Shown in pieces: positions 1-8,530 of a stretch of 64,000 bases of DNA. The stretch is from Muricauda sp. MAR_2010_75 (lineage in GTDB: Bacteria; Bacteroidota; Bacteroidia; Flavobacteriales; Flavobacteriaceae): positions 2,441,501 through 2,505,500 of the forward strand of contig NZ_JQNJ01000001.1 in NCBI RefSeq assembly GCF_000745185.1, in the 5' to 3' direction. The translations under genes and the position numbers were made by a program. Below the pieces are notes generated by a model. That model saw only the letters and a list, made by a program, of their open reading frames with translations, made no database searches and was not told the DNA's origin. Positions within the stretch are counted from its first letter, which is position 1. Each line of letters begins with the position of its first letter.

Positions 1-854
1 ATAATATTGACCCTTTGATGGAGTTTAACCCCCCATTCATTGATGTCACCACCTCTAGGGAAGAGTATGTGTACATTGATAGGGATGGTTTGTTGGACAA
101 GAAACTGACCCGGATGCGTCCCGGAACTTTGGGGATTTGTGCTTCCATTAAACACAAATATGATGTGGATACCGTACCCCATGTGCTTTGTGGTGGATTC
201 ACCAAAGAAGAAACAGAGTACTTATTGGTGGATTGCCATTATTTGGGTATTGAAAATGTAATGGCCCTACGTGGCGACGCCATGAAAGAGGAAAAATATT
301 TTTCCCCAACCAAAGGTGGACACCAATACGCATCCCAATTGGTGAAACAAATCCAAGACATTAATTGTGGCAATTACCTGCATGAAGTAATTGAGACGGA
401 TGATTGCTCCGATTTTTGCATTGGTGTGGCGGGTTATCCAGAAAAACACATGGAGGCCCCATCCTTAAAATCAGATTTAAGACGGTTGAAGGAAAAAGTG
501 GAATTGGGCGCGGATTATGTGGTGACCCAGATGTTTTTCGATAATAAAAAGTTCTTTGCCTTTGTAGAGGCGGCTCGTGAAATGGGTATTGATGTACCCA
601 TCATTCCGGGAATTAAGCCCATCGCTGTAAAACGGCATTTGCAATTGCTCCCCCAGGTATTCCGAGTTGATATTCCGCAAGACTTGGTGGATGCTGTGGA
701 AGCGTGCAAGACCAACAAGGAGGTGCGCCAAGTAGGGGTGGAGTGGTGCATAGCGCAGTCCAAGGAGCTCAAGGAAGCCGGAGTGCCCGTATTGCATTAT
801 TATTCCATGGGAAAATCAGATAATATTAAGGCGGTTGCCAAGGAGGTGTTTTAA
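1..854 (+). CDS. metF: methylenetetrahydrofolate reductase, 5' end outside window
   Basis: Reduces 5,10-methylene-THF to 5-methyl-THF, the methyl donor for methionine synthesis, as a cytosolic flavoprotein. The reading frame is already open at base 3 (N-I-D-P-L before the first Met at base 18), so the gene begins left of the window and the Met at 18 is not its start. MetF landmarks visible are ALRGD, the SDFCIGVAGYPEKH stretch and VTQMFFD, all of the TIM-barrel reductase. About 284 codons are present against roughly 315 for bacterial MetF, so only some 30 N-terminal residues are missing. It converges on the minus-strand gene ending at 886, with no strong hairpin between them. Confidence 0.95.
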   Translation, partial: NIDPLMEFNPPFIDVTTSREEYVYIDRDGLLDKKLTRMRPGTLGICASIKHKYDVDTVPHVLCGGFTKEETEYLLVDCHYLGIENVMALRGDAMKEEKYFSPTKGGHQYASQLVKQIQDINCGNYLHEVIETDDCSDFCIGVAGYPEKHMEAPSLKSDLRRLKEKVELGADYVVTQMFFDNKKFFAFVEAAREMGIDVPIIPGIKPIAVKRHLQLLPQVFRVDIPQDLVDAVEACKTNKEVRQVGVEWCIAQSKELKEAGVPVLHYYSMGKSDNIKAVAKEVF

Positions 855-885
855 TTTTTTATGATAGGATTGTGGGGAGAACCAT

Positions 886-1596
886 TTATGTCTGATTTCG
901 TTTTTGAATTAAAAAGTAAACTTTAATTCCGAAGGAAAATTCAAATTCGGTCAATGGAAAATATGAATCATAGTAAGGTGGAAAATGGTCTTCATGGTAG
1001 GGTATTGGAGTAGGGTTTACGAATGATTTATATTGATTTTCCCTTCTTTTTAAACCACCTCCAGTATAAACATTAAGCCCCATTATGGAAGATATTGGAA
1101 AAAGAAAGCCATAGTTGAGTGTAAAACCGTATTTGATTCTTTTGTAATCTGCTTGATCGAAACTGACACTCCCAATATCTTCCGCCAACACTGAATTGTT
1201 CAGTAGCGTCTCTGTATGCAGAATATAAAAGGGCTGAAATGAAAAGTACACTCTGGTCTTGCTTTTTTGTAAAACTAGATAGAGAAGTTCCGGCCTAAAC
1301 TCATACAGCCTATAATCCTTTCTTTCCATAAAAACGGCCAGACTTTCATTTCCATAACCAAAATCTGCACCTATGGCCCATCGTTGGTTCAACTGATGGC
1401 GATAACCAAGCCTCCACCGGGTTAGGTGAGAAGAATTGGGGCCGGAGCTTAATAGTCGTCTCGGATAAAAAGGAGATAACAAATCAAAAGTAATTGAGTT
1501 TATGGGCTGTTCTACAATTGGCAGATTCTGATCTTGCGCTAATGCAGAGGCGCAAACCATAAATGCACATCCTATAAAGTAAAATACACTCTTCAT
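886..1596 (-). CDS. putative outer-membrane beta-barrel protein
   Basis: Protein of 236 residues with a clear SPI signal peptide (about 1-20, cleavage after ALAQ). Alternating hydrophobic and aromatic strands follow (WRLGYRHQL, WAIGADFGYG, YGFTLNYGF, FEFSFGIKVYF), ending in an aromatic residue pattern near the C-terminus as in outer-membrane barrels. No specific family is recognised. The start lies 14 nt after the stop of the lipoprotein gene at 1611-2042, so the two are probably one transcript, and it is the last gene of the metalloprotease/lipoprotein locus read from 6262 leftwards. The function is unknown. A surface receptor or an assembly role for the neighbouring lipoprotein is only inference. 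Confidence 0.7.
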   Translation of the reverse strand: MKSVFYFIGCAFMVCASALAQDQNLPIVEQPINSITFDLLSPFYPRRLLSSGPNSSHLTRWRLGYRHQLNQRWAIGADFGYGNESLAVFMERKDYRLYEFRPELLYLVLQKSKTRVYFSFQPFYILHTETLLNNSVLAEDIGSVSFDQADYKRIKYGFTLNYGFLFPISSIMGLNVYTGGGLKRRENQYKSFVNPTPIPYHEDHFPPYYDSYFPLTEFEFSFGIKVYFLIQKRNQT

Positions 1597-1610
1597 TGTT
1601 TTTTGGGAGT

Positions 1611-2042
1611 TTACTCTGGCAGTACATAGGCGTTTTCGAAGTCCTGTTGAGTGATTGAGAATTCATACTCGCCACCTACATTTTGGAAGCCATTTCCTTG
1701 AATAAATATGGATTTATTCCCTAAAAATCGATACTCGTTTAGATTGTTGCCCAAACGTATATCAATGTACCCTTTTGAATTATTGAATTCCACCACTACA
1801 GAATCTTTTTGGCATCCGGCCAGCCCAATAAACGATTCTGAAGTGTAGGTGCAAATGTTTTTAGTTTCACTTTGACTTAGACTTTTTTGAACCTTTAGTT
1901 TACCTTGGCTAAAACATCTTATTTCAAATATTTTATCGGTATTATTTTTGATGTTTACTGAAAATTGAATTAAATCAGGTTCGTCTGTACATGCATTTAG
2001 CATTACAAGAAGTGTCAATGATAATAATAGTCTCATTTGCAT
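1611..2042 (-). CDS. small lipoprotein, second copy of a locus-specific family
   Basis: Protein of 143 residues with an SPII signal peptide and lipobox LNAC (Cys about residue 18), so it should be a lipid-anchored envelope protein. It is a divergent paralogue of the lipoprotein at 3908-4363: both have an early N-x-T, the core IC-Y-T-S, a conserved Cys, SV, N/S-KGY, and the same C-terminal ending ENA-F/Y-x-LPE. In the sequence reconstructed without the IS element, its ATGs overlap the TGA of the upstream protease gene (ATGCAAATGA), as the other copy overlaps its own protease. The start could be Met1 or Met3. The function is unknown. A partner, inhibitor or tether of the paired protease is inference. 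Confidence 0.75.
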   Translation of the reverse strand: MQMRLLLSLTLLVMLNACTDEPDLIQFSVNIKNNTDKIFEIRCFSQGKLKVQKSLSQSETKNICTYTSESFIGLAGCQKDSVVVEFNNSKGYIDIRLGNNLNEYRFLGNKSIFIQGNGFQNVGGEYEFSITQQDFENAYVLPE

Positions 2043-2141
2043 TTTTCGGGATTGTTATTGTTAAGAACTCCTCTTGTAGCCTTCCCTAAAAATAGGACAG
2101 TTTAAAATTCAGATTTTCTAACTTTAAATTTTAACTGTCAC

Positions 2142-2408
2142 ATGAAAAAAAGCAAGTTTACCGAGAGCCAGATCATCAAGGCACTGAAAGAGAACGAACA
2201 GGGCCGCAAGGTGGGTGACATATCCCGTGAGATGGGGATTGACACCAGCACTTTTTATTATTGGAGGAAGAAGTACGGGGGCATGGAAGTTGCGCATATG
2301 AAGCGCTTGAAGGAACTCGAGGAGGAGAACCGCAAACTCAAGCAGATGTACGCCGATGCCAGTCTTGACATCCGTATGCTCAAGGACGTACTGTCAAAAA
2401 AGTTCTAG
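2142..2408 (+). CDS. IS3-family transposase OrfA
   Basis: Protein of 88 residues beginning MKKSKFTESQIIKALKENEQ, the helix-turn-helix DNA-binding subunit typical of IS3-family OrfA, with a C-terminal leucine-zipper-like helix (MKRLKELEEENRKLKQMY). It binds the terminal repeats and supplies the N-terminal part of the OrfAB transposase. The last sense codons before TAG, TCA AAA AAG, contain the slippery heptamer A AAA AAG at 2396-2402, where ribosomes can move back one base into orfB. Confidence 0.95.
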   Translation: MKKSKFTESQIIKALKENEQGRKVGDISREMGIDTSTFYYWRKKYGGMEVAHMKRLKELEEENRKLKQMYADASLDIRMLKDVLSKKF

Positions 2409-3280
2409 GGCCTTCCGACAAGAAGCAGCGCGCCAAATATCTCCAGGAGGCCTATTCTGTATGTGTATCGCGTTCCTGTGGGGTACTGGACCTTGCCCGG
2501 TCGATGTGGTACTACCATAGCAGGAGGGACGACACCGAGGTCGTCGATGCCCTTTCCAGGCTGGCCGAAGAGCTGCCGACAAGGGGATTCGAGGTGTATT
2601 ACAAGCGTTTGCGTCGCGAAGGCCGCAACTGGAACAGGAAACGGGTGTTGAGGGTCTACAGGTCCATGAACCTAAAACTCAGGAGGAAGCACAAGAAGAG
2701 GCTTCCTGCAAGGACAAAGAACCCACTGGGGGCCCCGATGGAGCTCAACGAGGTCTGGAGCATGGACTTTATGGCCGATGTGCTGTCCGATGGAAGGAAG
2801 ATAAGGGTGTTCAATGTGATGGACGACTGCAACCGGGAGGCACTGGCCATGGACGTGGGGCTGAACTATCCGGCGATAAGGGTAGTGGAGACCTTATCAC
2901 AACTGGAGGAGGAAATAGGCCTGCCAAAGACCATACGCTGCGACAACGGTCCGGAGTTCATATCCAAGGCCCTATCACAATGGTGCAAGGCCAAACGTGT
3001 CGAGCTGCAGTTCATCCAGCCCGGCAAGCCCATGCAGAACGGATATATGGAACGCCTGAACAGGTTTTACAGGGAGGATGTGCTCGATGCCTATTGGTTC
3101 AACGACCTCCACCAAGTAAGGGCACTGACCCAAAAATGGATGGAGGATTACAATACAAGGCATCCCCATTCATCCATCGGGGATATGCCGCCCAGGGAAT
3201 ACAAGAAACGTTTCGGGGAAGAATTCTTCCCCGAAACAGACAACATTAATGATAATTTTATGAATTTAGCGATGTCCTAA
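2402..3280 (+). CDS. IS3-family transposase OrfB, expressed as OrfAB by -1 frameshift
   Basis: The catalytic DDE integrase-fold subunit (rve domain). The frame is continuous from the slip site at 2402, and the first Met is only at 2504, inside the conserved HTH_21 region, so the fusion product OrfAB (2142-3280) is the likely transposase. Catalytic residues visible are Asp in MDFMAD, Asp in RCDNGPEF and Glu in NGYMERLN, with normal spacing. The end (PREYKKRF then an Asn-rich tail) looks intact, so the element may still be active. The existing start at 2504 could give a separate OrfB, as in other IS3 members. Confidence 0.93.
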   Translation, partial: VLGPSDKKQRAKYLQEAYSVCVSRSCGVLDLARSMWYYHSRRDDTEVVDALSRLAEELPTRGFEVYYKRLRREGRNWNRKRVLRVYRSMNLKLRRKHKKRLPARTKNPLGAPMELNEVWSMDFMADVLSDGRKIRVFNVMDDCNREALAMDVGLNYPAIRVVETLSQLEEEIGLPKTIRCDNGPEFISKALSQWCKAKRVELQFIQPGKPMQNGYMERLNRFYREDVLDAYWFNDLHQVRALTQKWMEDYNTRHPHSSIGDMPPREYKKRFGEEFFPETDNINDNFMNLAMS

Positions 3281-3291
3281 AAGGGGTAAGG

Positions 3292-3909
3292 CTACACTCT
3301 CATATAATCAAAAAGTTCCTTTGAATACTGTTCGCTAGAATTATTGTAATAGTTTCTAAGATTTCTTTCCCAACAATCAATGGTTCTGCAGTTATCAACT
3401 GCTCTTTGTATTTGTTGTAGATTATAGTTTTTGACTCGATCTGTGGAGTAGATATTCGAAAAAACTTCATTTTGGTCTAGGTTATCTATCAAATCTGCTA
3501 CAATTGGAGTGTATTCTGTCATTTCATCCACCGCATTTCTTTGTCTTTGATAGTTCCAGCCTATATTGTCGTTAGTGGGATTGATATAGGTTGAGCTTAA
3601 ACGTTTATTCCTATCATTCGTTACAACAGTTTCCACCCCTTCGGCCCAGCTTTCCTGTAGCATCAACCGCTCGCAGTTGCCCAAATGCAATACACTGAAC
3701 ATCTCGGGGTCCAACTCTCTGTGCCCGGCATGGGTAAGCTCATGTACCGTGGTGGCATAGATGCCATCGGTGCCACGATAGATACAATTCTTGTTCTCAT
3801 CCTTTTCCCTTCTTGTCACCCTAATGTCAGAAGTGGGCAATAGGGTCAATATATCCGGCCTGTGCTCTGAGCTGCCACAAAAGTTATCCAACACTGTCCC
3901 AAACAATTC
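3292..3909 (-). pseudogene. 5'-truncated metalloprotease remnant, second copy
   Basis: The remnant aligns with the last ~250 residues of the protein encoded at 4347-6262: HELTHAGH versus HEMTHASH, then QESWAEGVETVVTNDR versus AESWAVGVETVVTNDR, then EYTPIVADLIDN versus EYTPIVIDLIDN. The N-terminal ~390 residues, start codon and signal peptide are gone. Homology begins almost exactly where the upstream lipoprotein gene stops (3908), with no ATG in frame. The 3' end is altered by the IS element: the last two residues and stop derive from the IS end. Removing the IS and one CTCT copy restores an extension RGVLNNNNPEKCK and a TGA overlapping the next lipoprotein start. It keeps the zinc-site residues but is probably not made. 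Confidence 0.75.
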
Positions 3910-4363
3910 ACTCTGGGAGATCAAAGGCGTTTTCAATAAGACTAGGTGTAAGTATATATTGATAGGTTTTAGTATCTATTTTAGTGAAAATAGTACCTTC
4001 TGATATTGTATAAACCATGAAATCCTCAACAAAGCAAAGCCCTTGAACTTGTGATATGGATTTGTAACAACGATAACCTTTATTAATGTCTGGAATCCTT
4101 ATTTCGACTGATTCTGAACAAAGTCCTCCGGAATTATTTTTTGAGGCAGTGTAAGAGCATATGAATGCATCACCATCTGATACTAATTCGGTTCGTTTAT
4201 TCAAGTCTCCTGTGATTAGTAGACTTGTTCCAGTTTTGTTTCTTAAAATGAATGTGTAGGTAAACATTTCCTGTTCTCCATCCAATCCACTACCACAGCT
4301 GGCCAAATAGAATATATTTAACATAATAAATATCTTCTTGCCAATTCTAATCACAGTTGTCAT
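3908..4363 (-). CDS. small lipoprotein, first copy of a locus-specific family
   Basis: Of the three possible in-frame ATGs I choose the one at 4363. It overlaps the end of the protease gene (stop at 4347) by 17 nt and gives a compact SPII signal peptide, MTTVIRIGKKIF then LNIFYLASC, with the lipid-modified Cys about residue 23. The mature domain is rich in beta-strand patterns, has several Cys, and ends ENAFDLPE. It is a paralogue of the protein at 1611-2042. The overlap indicates translational coupling to the protease, so the two products are probably needed together. No known family is recognised; inhibitor, chaperone or tether are possibilities that the sequence cannot separate. Confidence 0.75.
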   Translation of the reverse strand: MTTVIRIGKKIFIMLNIFYLASCGSGLDGEQEMFTYTFILRNKTGTSLLITGDLNKRTELVSDGDAFICSYTASKNNSGGLCSESVEIRIPDINKGYRCYKSISQVQGLCFVEDFMVYTISEGTIFTKIDTKTYQYILTPSLIENAFDLPE

Positions 4364-6262
4364 ACATGTATACATTAAAAAGTTCTTCCACAAAGCCTTC
4401 AGTAGGGTTTTGGTGTTGTTTAATTAAATTTTCCTTCCAACTGTGAGGGCCACGAACATTATTTAAAGAAGTTTGTATTTGTTTTAATGAATATCCGTTG
4501 ACACAATCAATGGGTAAGGATGAATCGTTGAGTTCTACTTTTTGATTATAATTATCAATTAGATCGATAACAATAGGTGTATATTCTTCTTTACTACCTG
4601 ATTTGATTATTTCATTTTGTTTGAATGAATTATACAAATCTAGTGGTCTAGAATTTCCAATTCTATTGGAAGCTTTGTAATTTGGATTTAACTTAAAATA
4701 TCTATCATTGGTTACCACCGTTTCCACTCCTACCGCCCAACTTTCTGCCATAGTTTGTAGTGTACAACCAGCCGCCCTTGGATTAATAAAAAAACTTCTA
4801 TCCATTCTGTAATGGCTGGCATGGGTCATTTCATGGATGACTGCACCATATACCAAATCACTTGCTTTATATTGACCTTTATTTAATCGTCCTACTTGTA
4901 TTTCCGACTTCCATCGGAGCAAAGGTATCCATGGAAGACTTCCATTTACATTAAGATCACTATGTCTAGAATCTGATATATTCCCATTATACCGTGCGCT
5001 GATACGTAACCAGCTTTGATTAGGGTGGTGCATTCCAAACTTACCCACAGCCCTATCATAAAAATCATAAGCAGCATTATGTACAAGGGCATAGAATTTA
5101 CTCCTACCATAGGAGAAATGCTGGTTCCAGGATGCCCTTTTGTATTTCCGGGTGCCCCGGTGCTTGGCCCGCACAAAAATGGAGCCTGCCATAATGCGGA
5201 ATTTTCTGCTGTTACTGTTAAAGTGTACCGCATATTTTACCCGTTTGGTACGGGTTCTGCGGGTTCTAAAGTTTCCATTTCTGTCGGTACGTGCCCTACG
5301 GATCACCAAAAAGCCCCACTTGCGTACTTTAACCTCGGCCCCCATAACCCCTACGGTTCTGTTCACTACATCTTCCCGTACAGTTATTTTTCCACTAGGG
5401 TGCCATTTGCGGCGGTTGGCCAATGCTTCTTGCTCCAATAGAGCTTCAACAGAGGCCAAGTCTATAATCAGTTCTTTTTGTTGGTAACCCAATTGGGAAG
5501 CTTCTTCATAAGAATAAAGCGTACCAGTAGGGTCGTTGGGTAGGTAAAATTGTAGTACCACAAGCTCGTCCTCCTCCAGGTTGTTGGTCAGTTTTAGGGC
5601 TTCCAGTTCCAGATATTCAAAGACTTCCCCGTTTTCATCCACGGTCAATATGTCTTTGGTGGTTTTGTTCAGGGGCTGTTTTACCACAATTTCCCCCTCT
5701 TCGGGTTCTTCCTTGTCCAGTTCAGGGGCAAAATACATATCGTCCAAGCGTTCTTTTTCAATGGTTTCCGGCAAGGGGTAATCATAGGGCACAACGGCAT
5801 AGAGGTATGAAAGCCCATCAGGGGTTTCGTCTCCCTCCAGTTCTGGGTCGTCATAAAAATCACCTTCCTCCTCAATTTCATAATGTAAGGGTATGTTGGA
5901 TACTTGTAGGATGGTGTCTTTTACCAGCAGATCGTGTTCCAGACTGTCCTTGGGCAAAAAGCGATAGTAATAGTGGGAGGGAAGTACTTCAATACCCTCC
6001 TCATCTTTAAAGGTCTTCGCCAGTTTACTGTGCTTGGATTTACTTTTCAGGTTGAACAAGAGATTATCAAAAGCCCTTTGCATGTTCTCCACAGTGTATG
6101 GGACTTCAAGTTCCTCGCCCAAGACAACGGACTTCCCATCCGTTTCTTCAATTTGTGGTTCCACACTTTGTTTGGTGGGTAGGGGTTCTTCTTTCTGACA
6201 AGAAAAAATAAAGTCATGCAGAGCAATGGCATAAAAACACGTTTTAAGTTCGCTTTTTTCAT
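4347..6262 (-). CDS. secreted HExxH metalloprotease-like lipoprotein, frameshifted in signal peptide
   Basis: The long frame is open from a GTG at 6164 (605 residues), but the natural start is the ATG at 6262: it encodes MKKANLKRVFMPLLCMTLFF in another frame. Adding one T to the run of six (6203-6208) joins this to SCQKEE, giving a good lipobox (FFSC) and a single ORF. Downstream come an acidic N-terminal region with no match I know, a Gly/Arg-rich stretch resembling a carboxypeptidase-regulatory fold (GVMGAEVKVRKWGF, TDRNGNF), and a zinc-protease core with HEMTH (His444, Glu445, His448 from the GTG) and ESWAVGVE about 30 residues later as likely third ligand. It is the first gene of the minus-strand locus. 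A sequencing error, a real inactivation and slippage are all possible. Confidence 0.65.
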
Positions 6263-6539
6263 TTTATATAGATTTGGGATTCTCGTTCTACCCTATTGGG
6301 AAAGCATTTCCTAAAATAAGTGGTTGCTATGGAGCAAGGAAACTATAAGAATTTACTTTCAATAGTTTCAATTGACCAATCCTAGTTTTCAATTGATAAA
6401 TGACTTTTTGAGCCTACAGATTGTTAATACGCCTTATTCCCATATAGCCAAAGGAATACTTTTCAATATTGTATTCTTACCAATGAGAATATTGTATAAT
6501 TGATTCCAAGAAGTACTTTATTTCCTACTTTAGTGCCCC

Positions 6540-7640
6540 ATGAGGCCCCTTTTCTGTTTTATTACCTTCTTATGCTTTTGCTTTGGAAATGCCCAAAACG
6601 AGTATATCCCAAAGAAATACGTACTGGATGCCAACCAGTTCTATGGTTCCATACTCCTGCATAACCCAGATATTTCACACTTGATAACCGATCATCCGGG
6701 AGGAATTATTTTGGGTGTTAGCCGGAAAACGTATGGTCATAAAGAATGGGAATCCGATTTTGGATACCCTGATACAGGCTATACTTTTGTATTTCAGAAC
6801 ACCAATAACCCAACCCTTGGGAAACATTTTGGGTTGTACGGGCACTATAATTTCTATTTCCTTAAAAGAAATATTCAATTGCGTGTAGCACAAGGACTGG
6901 CGTACAACACCAATCCCTACGATAAAAATGAAAATTTTAGGAACAATGCCTACGGAAGTCATATTTTAAGTAGTACGGTATTGATGTTGAATTATCATAA
7001 AGAAAATCTTGTGGCAGGTTTGGGTTTGAGAGCGGGACTTTCCTTCGTTCACTATTCCAATGCCAATTTTAAGGCCCCCAATACGTCAACCAATACCATG
7101 GCCGTGAATTTTGGGCTCACCTATGATTTAGATGGTGGAAAAGTTTATGAATATATTGAACCCGGCCCCAAGGAAAAAATTACGGAACCTATTCGATATA
7201 ACTTTGCGCTTCGCAGCGGGGTGAATGAGAGTGATGTAATCGATTCAGGCCGATATGGATTTTGGATTTTATCAGCCTATGCCGATAAACGTTTAGGTCG
7301 AAAAAGTGCCATTCAACTGGGAACCGATGTTTTCTTTTCCAATTTTCTAAAAGAGTTGATTCGATTTCAGTCTATCTCCTTTCCAGAAATGGACGTAGCG
7401 GCAGACACCGATTATAAACGGGTAGGATTGTTTGTGGGACATGAACTCTTTGTGAACAAGATGAGTGTTGTGGCCCAGTTGGGATACTATGTGTATTACC
7501 CTTTTGATTTTGAGGGAAGGATGTACAACCGAATTGGAATGAAAAGATACTTTGGGCATAAAATCTTTGGGGCTATTACCCTAAAATCACACGGAGCCAA
7601 AGCAGAGGCAGTGGAATTTGGAATTGGGATTAGATTATAG
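6540..7640 (+). CDS. acyloxyacyl hydrolase / PagL-like lipid A deacylase
   Basis: Protein of 366 residues with an SPI signal peptide (cleavage after FGNAQ) and an outer-membrane barrel pattern. The segment [14 protein letters not shown] carries the His-x-Ser pair of PagL enzymes (His171, Ser173). PagL removes the 3-O-linked acyl chain of lipid A from within the outer membrane. The Glu expected about 14 residues after the His is not evident (Asn there), so the exact triad is uncertain. At 366 residues it is much longer than classical PagL (~150-170), with a second barrel-like half after about residue 230, as is common in Bacteroidota homologues. The 277-bp gap before it (6263-6539) separates divergent genes and is AT-rich; I see no repeat in it. 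Confidence 0.72.
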   Translation: MRPLFCFITFLCFCFGNAQNEYIPKKYVLDANQFYGSILLHNPDISHLITDHPGGIILGVSRKTYGHKEWESDFGYPDTGYTFVFQNTNNPTLGKHFGLYGHYNFYFLKRNIQLRVAQGLAYNTNPYDKNENFRNNAYGSHILSSTVLMLNYHKENLVAGLGLRAGLSFVHYSNANFKAPNTSTNTMAVNFGLTYDLDGGKVYEYIEPGPKEKITEPIRYNFALRSGVNESDVIDSGRYGFWILSAYADKRLGRKSAIQLGTDVFFSNFLKELIRFQSISFPEMDVAADTDYKRVGLFVGHELFVNKMSVVAQLGYYVYYPFDFEGRMYNRIGMKRYFGHKIFGAITLKSHGAKAEAVEFGIGIRL

Positions 7641-7654
7641 TATTGAGATTTGAG

Positions 7655-8473
7655 ATGTTAGTATTGAAAAGATTATATAAAAATGAGAATGTGACCTCGG
7701 GAAATGTCATCCTGAGCGCAGTCGAGTGGTCTTTGTATTTCCTTTTTCTCCTTCTCATAATCTCCTGCAACGGCGATAATGTCCCCGACTGTTTCCAAAA
7801 TGCGGGAGATACGGTTCGGGAAACTGTGGATGTTCCCGAATTCAATACCATAACCGTGTTTGAAAATCTAAATGTAGTGCTCAAACAAGGCGACGAGCAA
7901 AAAGTGGAAGTTGAGACTGGGGAGTTCCTTCGGAATGATGTTTCTGCAAAAGTGGAAGGCAATCGACTTATCCTCAGAAATGAAAATAATTGTAATTATG
8001 TGCGCGAGTATGGTTTGACCACCATTTATGTCACCTCTCCAAATATTTCTGAAGTACGTAGCAGTACCGGATTGTTAATCTCCAGTGATGGTGTTCTCAA
8101 TTACCCCAATTTGACCTTGATTTCAGAAAGTTTCAGCAACCCCGAGACCGAAACTACTGACGGTTCTTTTGATTTGGAAGTGAATTCCACAACTGTGAGA
8201 ATCACAGTGAATGGTATAGCTTACTTTAAATTGAAAGGTACAACCGATAACTTTAATGTAAATGTTGCTGCCGGTGATTCCAGAGTGGAAGCAGCAGGTT
8301 TAGTCGCCAATCGGGTTAGTCTTAATCACAGAGGTTCCAATGACGTTTATGTTAATCCTCAAGATCGGATAGGTGGTATAATTCGTGGTACCGGGGATGT
8401 CATCAGTGTTAACCGGCCCCCAGAAATTGATGTTGATGAACTTTTTAATGGCCGATTGATTTTTCAAGAGTAA
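7655..8473 (+). CDS. GIN-domain (DUF2807) lipoprotein
   Basis: After a lipobox (LIISC), the mature protein has repeated short beta-strands with the head-GIN pattern: [48 protein letters not shown] and later INV/ANRV repeats. GIN domains form right-handed beta-helices; these proteins are envelope-associated and of unknown role. A TTG at 7643 is upstream, but I choose the ATG at 7655. The n-region of the signal peptide is unusually long, because the stretch encoding VILSAVEWS is a copy of a dispersed repeat (7706-7726) inserted between the start codon and the hydrophobic core [12 protein letters not shown] second GIN protein lies at 20063. Confidence 0.85.
   Translation: MLVLKRLYKNENVTSGNVILSAVEWSLYFLFLLLIISCNGDNVPDCFQNAGDTVRETVDVPEFNTITVFENLNVVLKQGDEQKVEVETGEFLRNDVSAKVEGNRLILRNENNCNYVREYGLTTIYVTSPNISEVRSSTGLLISSDGVLNYPNLTLISESFSNPETETTDGSFDLEVNSTTVRITVNGIAYFKLKGTTDNFNVNVAAGDSRVEAAGLVANRVSLNHRGSNDVYVNPQDRIGGIIRGTGDVISVNRPPEIDVDELFNGRLIFQE
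7706..7726 (+). repeat. dispersed repeat unit inside a signal-peptide coding region
   Basis: GTCATCCTGAGCGCAGTCGA shares its core GAGCGCAGTCGA with both arms of the intergenic palindrome at 40331-40385, and its leading GTCATC with the right arm read in reverse. Such GAGCGCAGTCGA elements are familiar as intergenic REP-like repeats in Flavobacteriaceae. Here one arm lies in the reading frame of the lipoprotein gene at 7655. Confidence 0.7.
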
Positions 8474-8530
8474 ACCGCTCCACTATTCAATTAAAATAGG
8501 TTTCCCTTTCCTTTCTTTGGATTTCTCACT

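Larger units (their letters stand above)
2075..3296 (+). mobile_element. complete IS3-family insertion sequence
   Basis: Terminal inverted repeats begin TGTAGCCTT on both ends (2075 rightwards; 3296 leftwards on the opposite strand), with a further imperfect match through TAGGACA. It is flanked by the 4-bp direct repeat CTCT (2071-2074 and 3297-3300), a target duplication of IS3 size. The element is 1222 bp with orfA and orfB transcribed left to right and joined by a -1 frameshift site. Its coding DNA is visibly richer in G and C than the surrounding genes, suggesting recent arrival. It sits in the 3' end of the protease remnant at 3292-3909, separating it from its lipoprotein partner. Confidence 0.93.

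Noticed and set aside
2463-2651. Extra small ORFs in the IS element
   Set aside because: They are other frames of orfB; the DDE frame explains the region fully.
5016-5487. Two overlapping plus-strand ORFs of 115-141 residues inside the protease gene
   Set aside because: Antisense shadows of a long coding frame; composition is not protein-like and no start signals or homology are recognisable.
6047-6262. A separate 71-residue minus-strand protein
   Set aside because: Only its first ~22 residues make sense, as the signal peptide of the protease in the shifted frame; the rest is an out-of-frame read of the same gene.
7643-7654. TTG start for the GIN lipoprotein
   Set aside because: The ATG 12 nt downstream is sufficient and the upstream codon lies 3 nt after the previous stop with no supporting signal.
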